A DNA stretch of 64,000 nt. It comes from Anaerolineae bacterium. GTDB taxonomy: Bacteria; Chloroflexota; Anaerolineae; Aggregatilineales; UBA2796. Shown here piece after piece: positions 56,501 through 62,176 of this stretch. The first letter of the stretch is position 1. The number at the start of each line of letters is the position of its first letter. Position numbers and translations under genes: made by a program. Under the pieces are notes generated by a model. It was not told the DNA's origin. It searched no databases and saw only the letters and a program-made list of their open reading frames with translations. Where the stretch lies: contig JAHBVJ010000036.1 of NCBI GenBank assembly GCA_019637615.1, forward strand, positions 1-64,000. The letters are read 5' to 3'.

Positions 56501-56608
56501 CGGCTGTTCGGTCTCAACACGCGCACGTTCTTGTTGCAAGCGGGCGAGGACGACAATCCCCGCCAACAAACAGATCCCGACCGCCAGCAGAAGGAAAGGT
56601 ATGCCCAT
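47561..56608 (-). CDS. Giant sensor histidine kinase with 14 GAF domains
   Basis: A 3015-residue hybrid-free sensor kinase. One N-terminal membrane helix (2-22) is followed by a PAS-like region (47-135), then 14 tandem GAF domains (about 165-310, 335-485, 512-660, 685-832, 862-1000, 1032-1192, 1228-1398, 1423-1572, 1598-1742, 1768-1907, 1955-2102, 2130-2278, 2302-2448, 2488-2634). Each closes with a form of QAAVAIENARLY that leads through a helical linker into the next. A PAS domain (2655-2770), HisKA (His2790 in TVSHELRTP) and HATPase (Asn2911, DTGIGIP 2939-2945, GTGLGLA 2970-2976) end the protein. GAF2 and GAF3 are clearly duplicates. No bilin-type Cys motif was recognised, so ligands are open. 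Both adjacent genes are response regulators. The frame is unbroken over 9 kb. Confidence 0.96.
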   Translation of the reverse strand: MGIPFLLLAVGICLLAGIVVLARLQQERARVETEQPPSLVPGNLTENENAVLVAEGRGNLVFANQQARAWFNLNGSAPNLERMTDYVQPSDAFLELFGKEGHASFKVGSRHVEAASHYIPRQGNQINQIVVVMREMDGNGYREERVNPLRAMDVIAEITQLVNSGEKLSATLDNALRSVNKALNFDVAEINLWDDDQRVLRPTGRHGSPEYFDQLAQTDNVYHLEDSLSGWLARYRQPLIVADLNQRPDLHTKLKDVPYVAYLGLPLLTNDHLVGTLELFSRTRGEFNHEDLSFIQTIAGHIAIAVENARLAQTQSERQIEVSGLQEIASAMTSLQDNRKMVAQLTARIADLMGVEMCGLLMLDNDQHVLVAQGPYYGVPDAIINMYRIPVEAGSQQREIFLQNEWWYSNDVRNDSLVQQIGLRDLAEAVGVNTTAMVPVSVNGQRYGSVQIANKRDGAPFTDNDLRLLKVFASHIGIVLESAKLYEEEQKRVENLGGLQQISQALDLLSTPDELYARIVERMAKLMNVNMCGILLHDASRNMLISQLPFYGVPDNLARYYQIPFTTDGKLATRINRRGYWISNSLSEDSAIRDSGVDKMALALSMRQSLIAPLDANDHRLGYVQIANKINSSDFTEDDARTLKVFASQAAVIIENSRVYRETRLRADVSVGMRQLAEIVSDNTTLDEMLGRAAAEIRKLFNCDIVAVSLLDESSGELRTIPDWTNGLEGQLTQPLTLDVYSAGFEASPVMSKRAFMTNDVLNDGRVMPIYRAVAERFKMIAVIQIPLIARDRGLGELTVASRTEREFNHDDVRLLQAIGAQIAAGVERLMLYQATDASLQARVQQLDALTRIGHEINQITDLDRLLDVFRLELQRILDSENVTIALLKPQDEWLSMEQPVIDRRLGFAKGLTDLAPIEHRAIRSGEIVIINDYDATDIDVQPVKARSAIAAPIYNGSVPVGALHLFSDRPDAFPAQIQDFVRVLANQATIGIGNALRNTQQEQQPDLLKQRADQFAHIFELGRLLTSKESAESVLSVIAKSITETTVFNIAVINLVDKATGILRIAATSGLSSRLLAELQANRPIVEAIERMFIPRYRISNSYLLPEEEQSSWRAPDADFFQEVDQLSASKTGITAWKKGDALLVPLRNTDGELLGMMTVDDPRDGKRPAAPVVETLEVFAAQAVAAVQNFRLLQAFQSEAAAARLERDRLERLYMVAGEIQRATDVPTRLKVVADAICAAGWERVAITLRDQKMEPRETILSGFTEEEESQFRQNVLPGMVWNQRLSDPDFRHYRIGQAYYIRFNAPWVTENKRIAGITAQSTGDQETASVAAHPTEDWHPLDTLYLPLYGLDRSRLIGIITMDRPLDNKVPTEATLRSIELFAVQAASAIENTRLYDETVRANVQESRINEMMEAVASTLELDEIIEGIASGMRDMIAFTRMSVMLVDEDRDEFQVRRVTLGMRGEISIDPGDPIPVGDTAVGLAIRDAQTAIYHIGDANRLPNYQDLKTWWMTGERTTLIVPMIAGGRVTGALHMGSELSGAFGFEEQMPLLQRMANLAAIAIENARLFQQSIDRERFSATVGRIGHAVSTSALIDKTSVLNFICEETVSLLDVAGAYIWLVSGDELIGVAAQGLGESTFQGQSQPLSSTSFEAAVARERAPHMVTNAELNDSPFSQTALNIAPVHAMLGVPLTREDTVVGVMMCVQTDPRAHFVNDDIEKMLTLSVQASIALENARLYADVDSRAQQLSVLTEVSGELASTLEPDAVVQMLIDRLSNIIAFERVTLWLRRGDMLVIRAARGFEDSQNLLGVEAEIADSSLFRELASRGQVLNIPDITKDERFPYSEEGQTRSWLGVSLVSRSTLIGLLVLEKEQIGYYTPTMEQLTLTFANQAAVSLENARLYQEATKTAGENTRLYNETASRARALDQQAKRLALLNHVSNALTQSPDVENIFDVTLREICTFLSVEHGTAILFAEARTQQGRFLYEYPRGDNPPEETELDLLLDNNSPIFEELKRSVQPLIIRNVNTDTRVTGARDALIKRGILAMLLVPLVIGGQMIGVLTFEAQDSNRDFTSEQVEVTQTIAAQAVVAVQNANLFEQSLLRTRELETLFEATQATSSTLNLQEVLTNAANQMIFSLQVDSSQILLWDDVDNTLIVQLDLDLYGSKPNGDPTGTLYDLTKYPMRERALQSRQMLLMRASATEALSDDERHLMERRAVASRVLLPLAVREQTIGLIEIETADPSRQFSVSDVRLARTLASQAAVAIDNARLNTETSNKLEELFVINDISNALAQSIELEQIFEVVKLRLPALIKAQVWALAYLAEDKLTVSYPIATKNGARIELPNHLLGDDDISFVIKSRTPQRLAGNEIEEVLRNLRISRRILNVRCFLGVPLISGDEVVGALVLGDETNTRAFNLDIQRILSTVGAQIAVAIQNARLFARTRRFTDELGQAVQERTAELQEERDRIDFLYRITTDLALSLDIDVVLKRALEMMAKAVEADMGAILGIDSLSESLTYRAMLNISSPSTEQSTALNQNEGLAGWVIQSQQSVVVADVQNDPRWLRLSDFDYEPRSAMAVLLESNEDIYGVVMLYSRTPDKFEEAQLRLVAAASNQVAAAMNNAELYGLIREQAERLGMMVRREQVDSTKNLAIVESIADGVLVADSNGDITQFNSAAERILDIKRTELIGRSINELGGLYASGSGGKWLDEIRRWIAEPTEHRSGDNFSAQVQLDNNKYVQIILSPVTMGDQFLGTVSVIRDITREIEVDRMKSEFVATVSHELRTPMTSIKGYADLLLIGAAGQVTEQQNKFLSTIKANADRLSVLVNELLDISRIDRGIVKLNFQPTDVSEVVESTIKHLNGRIQEQKKQMDITSEVPADLPAVRADFDKLMQIINNLADNAFNYTHAGGSIVISAEAEENAVVISIKDTGIGIPRDKQDRIWTRFFRDEEQSLVMETSGTGLGLAIVKEYVEMHEGQIWLESEVGHGTTFFVRIPTFSAGEIEN

Positions 56609-56628
56609 GCTACGCTACCGCTACTTTT

Positions 56629-57543
56629 TTACCATGACGTTTCGATGGGTTCAAAGGAATCGCCAGCCGGACGGCGACGCGCTTCTGCCGCCAATTCCGT
56701 GATCTCGCGAATATCGGCAAACCGCTGCGTCGCGTTGGAGACGATGCCGCCGCTCAAGGTCATCAGCGGGCGCGTTTCCGTGCTATTTTCCAGCGTAATG
56801 TAACCCTGTTCGCGATGAATGAATGAATAATGCTGTTTGACTTCGGCGTTGAAGCGCTCGATCAGCTTATCTTTGGCCTGCGTAGCGCGCGGTGAGTAGG
56901 TGATGATGATGAAGTTGTCGTTGCCCGCGTGCCCGACGAAGTCATCCGGCGTCCCGAATTCATCCACCACTTCACCGAGCAGCAGCGCCATGAAGCGCAG
57001 GACTTCGGTACTGGCAATCGGGCCATAGACTTCTTGGAAGGCGTCGAAGGCGTTGATCTTCAGATCGACGTAATACCATGTGTCGGTGGTGCGCATCAGA
57101 TCGCGCAGTTGATCCTCGATCAGTTTGCTGCTCGGCAAATTGGAGCGCGGATCCATGCTCTTTTCGCGGTCAACGCGGTCAATCGCGTTCTTCACGCGCA
57201 GCTTGAGTTCTTCGATGTCGAACGGCTTGGTGATGTAGTCATCCGCGCCGAGTTCGAGACCCGCGATCTTGTCCGAACGCTCGTCTTTTTGCGTCAGGAA
57301 GATGATCGGAATGTGGCTGGTGCGCGTGGTTTGGCGGAGTTCGCGGCAAACCGCGTAACCGTCCATATCCGGCAGCATGATGTCCAGCACGATCAACTGC
57401 GGCAACTGCTTCCGTGTGAGCGTCAACGCATCACCGCCACGCGGCGCGATTTGCACGTCGTAGCCCTGACCGCTGAAGTAAATACGCAGCATATTTGAAA
57501 TATCAAAGTCGTCTTCAACGACCAGTATACGACCCTTACTCAC
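56629..57543 (-). CDS. Response regulator with degenerate GGDEF domain
   Basis: A 304-residue protein. The receiver domain (1-120) has Asp54 in IVLDIMLPDMDGY and Lys106 in YITKPFDIEEL. The second half (about 135-290) is GGDEF-like: NLPSSKLIEDQL replaces the usual TGLPNR opening, and AGNDNF (206-211) stands where GGDEF should be, so cyclase activity is unlikely. GTG 57543 has GGAGG six bases upstream and is preferred over a frame extended 31 codons. It is the first gene of the kinase operon, 20 bases before the 14-GAF kinase. Confidence 0.9.
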   Translation of the reverse strand: MSKGRILVVEDDFDISNMLRIYFSGQGYDVQIAPRGGDALTLTRKQLPQLIVLDIMLPDMDGYAVCRELRQTTRTSHIPIIFLTQKDERSDKIAGLELGADDYITKPFDIEELKLRVKNAIDRVDREKSMDPRSNLPSSKLIEDQLRDLMRTTDTWYYVDLKINAFDAFQEVYGPIASTEVLRFMALLLGEVVDEFGTPDDFVGHAGNDNFIIITYSPRATQAKDKLIERFNAEVKQHYSFIHREQGYITLENSTETRPLMTLSGGIVSNATQRFADIREITELAAEARRRPAGDSFEPIETSW

Positions 57544-57807
57544 CCTGCACCTCCCACATGAACGGGACTTGGTGCCAACTGTACACAAAGCGCCTACAAG
57601 CAGCAGATAGACGCTGGCTTCGCGGGCAGTCGGCATGAAAATTGCGAGAAAATTCCTCTCTCTACTATACTGAGAATCTTGACCGACGCAAAGTAAAGTC
57701 CATCACGGAAATCTCTCAACCCCTTGCCCGTTGGCTTGCCGACGCCCCTGCCCCGCGTGCTGACTCTCTGTCACAATAGAGCCTGATTTCGTTACAGGAG
57801 AATCACC

Positions 57808-60387
57808 GTGTCGCGTTGGCGTTTCATCATCCCCATTTTGTTAGTTGTTCTGGTCGGCGTGTTAGGGGCGATCTACCTGAGCGCCAACCTCAGCGCCAGC
57901 GGCGGTCAGCAGCCCGTCATGCCGCTGGATGATGCCTACATCCATTTCCAGTACGCCCGCGCCATTGCCGAAGGTCACCCATTCCGCTACAACCCTGACC
58001 AGCCGCCCACCTCCGGCGCGACGAGTCTGCTGTATCCGTTCGTCCTCGCCCTCGGCTACCAACTCGGCTGGCAGGGTGAAGCGTTGGCGTGGTGGGCAAT
58101 CGGGATCGGCTGGCTATGCTGGCTCGGCTCCGCGCTGCTCCTGTATTTCACGCTGAATCGCATCACCGCCAAATTAACTGAGATCGCCCCATCTTCCCTT
58201 AGCACTCAGCACTTAGCACTTAGCACTGTTCTCACCGTCGCCTTCATCCTCACCGGCTCTCTCGATTGGGCATTCATGTCCGGCATGGAAACCGGACTAC
58301 TGATCTTTAGCATTTTCCTGACCCTGTATTTCTGCGCGCGCGAAGATCGACTCGGGATCGTCCTAGCCGCCATGCTCACCGCGATCATCCGCCCCGAAGG
58401 CTTGCCGATCGGCGTGCTGGCGGGCATCTACGCCGCCACCCTGAAAACTGAGTCGCCATTAGGCCGATCACAATCTATCAAACGCTGGCTGCTGTATGGT
58501 GGCCTTCCACTGCTGGCGGGCTTGCTCCAACCGCTGATCAACTGGGCAGTCACGGGATCGCTATCCGCGACGGGCTTGCAAGCCAAGTCCTATTTCTACA
58601 ATGTGCCCTTCGATCTTTCCGTCGCGATCTCGCAAACGCTGACGACGTTTCTCAAATCGTGGGCGCATTTGATGTGGGATGCCTCGCAGCCGACGCTGAC
58701 CAGCCACGCGATCCTGCTGTTGCCGTTGGGCATCGTAACGCTGATCAACGGCTCGGTGCAAAGCATCCGCGAACGCCGCCTGACATTGCCCATCTTGATC
58801 GTGGCGTGGATGCTGTGCGTCACAGGCATCGCCGCGACGCTGGAAACGGCTTTCTGGCAGATGGGGCGCTATCAGCAGCCCGCCATCGCGCTGTTGTATC
58901 CGCTGGCGCTGCTCGGCCTGCTGCATCTGCGCAACTTGCGTCATCCGCTGCAACTCCGTTGGGGCGTGCTCGGCTTAATCCTGTTGCAAACTGTGATCGC
59001 GGCGGTTCCCTACGTGCAGTATTACCGCGACAACGTGCATGAGGTGGCGTCGAGCCAGATTCCGATGGCTAACTATGTGCGTGATAACGTGCCCGCGACG
59101 GCAGTGGTCGGCGTGCATGACATCGGCGTGATGCGCTATCTCGGCGGACACACGACCTATGATGTGGTCGGCCTGACGACTCCCGGCGCGGCGCAGGCAT
59201 GGCGCGGTGGCCCCGGCACGACCTATGAGCAGTTACGCCACGACACGCTCAGGCCGGATTATTTCGCGATCTATCCTGACGCCCGCAGTCTGACCTATTT
59301 CGAGGGAACGGGGCTGTTTCACGAACAGATCGCCAGTTTCCCGTCCGTGCTGCCGCAGTGGTACAACGTCGCGTCCGCCACATGGACGGGGCAACATGTG
59401 TATCGCGCCGAGTGGTCAGCCGCCACATGGGCACGCGTGCCGCTTCAGCTAAGTTCGGTGCAAGCGACGAACGGGCTGGCGCTTGTCGATATGGTCAATG
59501 TGGCTTGGTTGAGCGATGAAGCCGCCCATCAATACCAGTGGCAAGCCGTCAAGCGCGATGGCTTTGCGTCCGAACTGCGCGACATGCGCTACATCGCGTG
59601 TGCCTTTAGCGCGGAGAATGCGGGTTGCGGCGCGATGGACGGCGGGCGCATCTTGCGCGGCGAATCGATGCAGATCACGACGCAGCCTAACAAACCGCTG
59701 TTGTGGATCATGCGCGTACATCCGTTGGAAGCCGTCGAGCTGGAGGTCCGCGTGAATGATCAGATCGTGGCCTACCCGCATATCTTCGCGCAGGCGGGGC
59801 AGTGGCTAGAAGTCGCCGCTATGATTCCAGCTTCGTTCATCACGGGCGATCAGACGCGGTTCAGCCTCACCATCAGCGGCGGATCGGCAACTAGCGCCTA
59901 TTTGCCGTTCTCTCACTGGTTCTTTCAGGGCGATCCGCAGCCTGACGACGCCATTCAGCATCCCGCGCCACCCGCCGTATTTGCTGACAAGATCACGCTT
60001 GCCGGACGCCAGATCGACTATGCGCCCTCAGCTCGGACACTCACGCTGATCTTAGAATTCCAGCACGACGAGACGCTCGGCGCGCTGTTTGGCCTCGATG
60101 CCAAGCTGTTCGTGCATCTGTACGATCCACAGGGCAAGCTGATGGAACTCCCCGGCGCGCAGTACGATGGACGGCTGGGCAGTGGCACGCTGCCGCCCGC
60201 CAACTGGCTCCCCGGCACGCTGCGGGAAACCGTTGAGCTTCAACTGCCGCCCGACCTCCCCGCCGGAACCTACCGTGTCGCCATCGGCCTGTACAATCCG
60301 ACCGGTGGTCTGGCGCGCTATCCCGTCACGGGCGACGGCGCGGACTCAGATCGCCGTCTGTTCATCGGTGAAATCACTGTGAAGTAG
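57808..60387 (+). CDS. GT39-like membrane glycosyltransferase (predicted)
   Basis: An 859-residue membrane protein. About ten helices fill residues 5-420, and the last 400 residues lie outside the membrane. Acidic motif DDAYIHFQYARAIAEGHPFR (41-60) and PPTSGATSLLYP are typical of Chloroflexota GT-C (family 39-type) enzymes that use lipid-linked sugars; the Asp pair in the first loop would be catalytic. The external part has beta-sandwich features (for example the end from about residue 720). The start is GTG with ACAGGAGA upstream. A heptamer repeat (58201-58228) is read in frame as STQHLALST. Confidence 0.78.
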   Translation: MSRWRFIIPILLVVLVGVLGAIYLSANLSASGGQQPVMPLDDAYIHFQYARAIAEGHPFRYNPDQPPTSGATSLLYPFVLALGYQLGWQGEALAWWAIGIGWLCWLGSALLLYFTLNRITAKLTEIAPSSLSTQHLALSTVLTVAFILTGSLDWAFMSGMETGLLIFSIFLTLYFCAREDRLGIVLAAMLTAIIRPEGLPIGVLAGIYAATLKTESPLGRSQSIKRWLLYGGLPLLAGLLQPLINWAVTGSLSATGLQAKSYFYNVPFDLSVAISQTLTTFLKSWAHLMWDASQPTLTSHAILLLPLGIVTLINGSVQSIRERRLTLPILIVAWMLCVTGIAATLETAFWQMGRYQQPAIALLYPLALLGLLHLRNLRHPLQLRWGVLGLILLQTVIAAVPYVQYYRDNVHEVASSQIPMANYVRDNVPATAVVGVHDIGVMRYLGGHTTYDVVGLTTPGAAQAWRGGPGTTYEQLRHDTLRPDYFAIYPDARSLTYFEGTGLFHEQIASFPSVLPQWYNVASATWTGQHVYRAEWSAATWARVPLQLSSVQATNGLALVDMVNVAWLSDEAAHQYQWQAVKRDGFASELRDMRYIACAFSAENAGCGAMDGGRILRGESMQITTQPNKPLLWIMRVHPLEAVELEVRVNDQIVAYPHIFAQAGQWLEVAAMIPASFITGDQTRFSLTISGGSATSAYLPFSHWFFQGDPQPDDAIQHPAPPAVFADKITLAGRQIDYAPSARTLTLILEFQHDETLGALFGLDAKLFVHLYDPQGKLMELPGAQYDGRLGSGTLPPANWLPGTLRETVELQLPPDLPAGTYRVAIGLYNPTGGLARYPVTGDGADSDRRLFIGEITVK
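58201..58228 (+). repeat. Heptamer repeat inside a coding region, locus 3
   Basis: Four seven-base units: AGCACTC, AGCACTT, AGCACTT, AGCACTG. It falls in the loop before the third or fourth membrane helix of the GT39-like protein without breaking the frame. Confidence 0.75.
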
Positions 60388-60393
60388 CAAAAA

Positions 60394-60426
60394 ATCAGGC
60401 CGCGCTCTGACTGAACACGGCCTGAT
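60394..60426. terminator. Hairpin between convergent genes
   Basis: ATCAGGCCG and CGGCCTGAT pair exactly around a 15-base loop, with AAAAA before it and TATTTCTT soon after. It lies seven bases past the GT39-like stop and can end both that gene and purC. Confidence 0.75.
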
Positions 60427-60454
60427 ACCATCTATTTCTTGCTGTCTTCTACTT

Positions 60455-60475
60455 AGCACCTAGCACTCAGCACTC
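60455..60475 (+). repeat. Heptamer repeat, locus 4
   Basis: Three units: AGCACCT, AGCACTC, AGCACTC, in the gap between the GT39-like gene and purC. Confidence 0.75.
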
Positions 60476-60492
60476 TCTTCCGTCTTCTATTC

Positions 60493-60520
60493 AGCACTAA
60501 GGACTAAGCACTCAGCACTG
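60493..60520 (+). repeat. Heptamer repeat, locus 5
   Basis: Four units: AGCACTA, AGGACTA, AGCACTC, AGCACTG. Bases 60496-60518 match the minus strand of 30822-30844 exactly. It lies seven bases past the purC stop. Confidence 0.75.
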
Positions 60521-60526
60521 TCTTTC

Positions 60527-61489
60527 CTACGCCAGTGTTACCAGCGCGCCCTCTAGCCGCTCCTGCGCCGGATACGAGGCGGGATGGAAGGGCAGCCCCG
60601 TCGTCATCTCGTAGACCTGCTGGAACGCCTGACTGAGCGCCACGATCAGGTCATCGGGCATCCGCACCGGATCGGTTTCCTTGAAATTCTGACCCACGTA
60701 CCACAGCCGCGCCAATTCCTTATCCATGCTTTGTGGATCGCGCCCGGTCGCCATGTCTTGCGCATAATCTGCCGCGCGCCAGAAGCGGCTGTTTTCTGGC
60801 GTGTGCAGTTCATCGATCAGCATCAGTTTGCCCGTCTTCAGGTCATAGGCGAATTCGTATTTGCTATCCACCAGCATCAGCCCTTGCTTGGCGCACAATT
60901 CCTGCCCGCGCATGTATAAAGCCAGCGCCGCTTTTTGCACTTCCGCCCATGCGGCCTCGGTCAGGTAGTGCATCCCCACGATGTCCGTCAGGGCTTGACG
61001 GGTGCCGCGCCCCACATCGGCTTTGGTCGTCGGCGTGACGACGGGTTGCGGGAGCTGCTGATTCTTCTTCAAGCCTTCGGGGAAGGTGATGCCGTACAGG
61101 TGGCGCATCCCGCTGGCGTAGGCAGGCCACAGGCTGGTCGAGGTGACGCCCGTGATGTAACCGCGCACCACCACGTCGAAGGTCAGCGCGCGGGCTTCAC
61201 GCGCGATGGTGATGTTGGGATCGGGCGAACTCACGAAATGGTTAGGGATGATGTCACTGGTACGCTCGAACCACCACGCCGACAGCTCATTGATCACTTG
61301 CCCCTTGTACGGCACGAGGCCGATCTCGTGATCGAAGATGTGGAGGCGGTCGGTGGCAACCAGAACACGATGTTTACTATCGCTCGTGATGTAAAAATCA
61401 CGAACTTTGCCATGCGGCAAATCACCGGGGACTTCGAACTTGCTTAGCGCGTGAGGTAGAACCTTTAATATTGCGGCGGCACTTTCCAT
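60527..61489 (-). CDS. purC: Phosphoribosylaminoimidazole-succinocarboxamide synthase
   Basis: SAICAR synthetase of the purine pathway; it joins CAIR and aspartate with ATP. At 320 residues it is of the longer type (about 290-310, yeast ADE1-like). Family motifs are LPHGKVRDFY (ATP loop), RGYITGVTSTSLWPAY, TKADVGRG, VDSKYEFAYD and IDELHTPENSRFW. GGAGGG lies seven bases before the ATG. No other pur gene is nearby. Confidence 0.96.
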   Translation of the reverse strand: MESAAAILKVLPHALSKFEVPGDLPHGKVRDFYITSDSKHRVLVATDRLHIFDHEIGLVPYKGQVINELSAWWFERTSDIIPNHFVSSPDPNITIAREARALTFDVVVRGYITGVTSTSLWPAYASGMRHLYGITFPEGLKKNQQLPQPVVTPTTKADVGRGTRQALTDIVGMHYLTEAAWAEVQKAALALYMRGQELCAKQGLMLVDSKYEFAYDLKTGKLMLIDELHTPENSRFWRAADYAQDMATGRDPQSMDKELARLWYVGQNFKETDPVRMPDDLIVALSQAFQQVYEMTTGLPFHPASYPAQERLEGALVTLA

Positions 61490-61671
61490 GATACTCGTCC
61501 CTCCAATAATTCTATATGGTGCTGTTCAGTTCGGCTCCAATCCCTTCAACGGAACCAACTCGGTGTTCATTAGCCTCGGTCAGTACGGATGCCTCACATG
61601 TTAGGGTTCAATTACCTACAGGGTATCATAGGACATCAAAAATAGATCGATCAAAATTCACTCTACGCTCT

Positions 61672-62040
61672 ATGATCAATTTTCGGATGGTGGCATCGGG
61701 AAGGCAAATGGCGCGTGGCAAGCCAACTGTCGCGGCGGTGGGCAGGCTGTCGCGGGCGCTCGGTGATGAGCCGCGCCATCTGGCGGTTAGCGTGCTGCTG
61801 AACCAGACCATCCCGCCGCTGCCCAGCGCGACCGCCACCTCGACATTTTTGCCCTCGACACCTATCACTCCCACTGATCCGTCCAGCAACGCGGCAGTGG
61901 ACGCCCCCGTCCGGCTGCCGGACACAGGCTACCAACCGCCAAGCGCAGCGATATCGCTAACTGAAACCCTCAGGCTAGTCGTCGCCGCGCTGGCTTTCGG
62001 CTTCGCCATCCTTGCCATACTGCGTCATCGTCGGTGCTAG
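61672..62040 (+). CDS. LPDTG-tailed small protein, possibly incomplete
   Basis: A frame of about 122 residues ending with a Pro/Thr/Ser-rich stretch (PLPSATATSTFLPSTPITPT), then LPDTG (61915-61929), a hydrophobic helix (LRLVVAALAFGFAILAIL) and the basic tail RHRRC: the layout of a sortase substrate. No signal peptide is visible at any possible start (61516, 61672, 61687, 61708). ATG 61708 has GAAGG four bases upstream but gives a cytosolic N terminus. It may be a 5'-truncated remnant or a misread frame. No sortase gene is in the window. Confidence 0.45.
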   Translation: MINFRMVASGRQMARGKPTVAAVGRLSRALGDEPRHLAVSVLLNQTIPPLPSATATSTFLPSTPITPTDPSSNAAVDAPVRLPDTGYQPPSAAISLTETLRLVVAALAFGFAILAILRHRRC

Positions 62041-62121
62041 TCTCTGCGGACGGCGTGGCGTTCTCATAGGATCGCTATTGTTTTATCATGTACTTTTTAT
62101 GAAAAATTCGCGGGTATGCCA

Positions 62122-62150
62122 TTGCATGAGGCATAGCGCATATGTATAAT
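62122..62150 (+). promoter_or_regulatory. Promoter of dnaG
   Basis: TTGCAT (62122-62127) and TATAAT (62145-62150) are exactly 17 bases apart. Transcription would start near 62157, about 20 bases before the dnaG ATG. Confidence 0.7.
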
Positions 62151-62176
62151 GGCAATTCGATGAGGGGGCGGAATGC

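Noticed and set aside
47561..56608. Calling some GAF domains phytochrome-like
   Set aside because: No PHY domain or bilin-binding Cys-His motif was recognised in any of the 14 modules.
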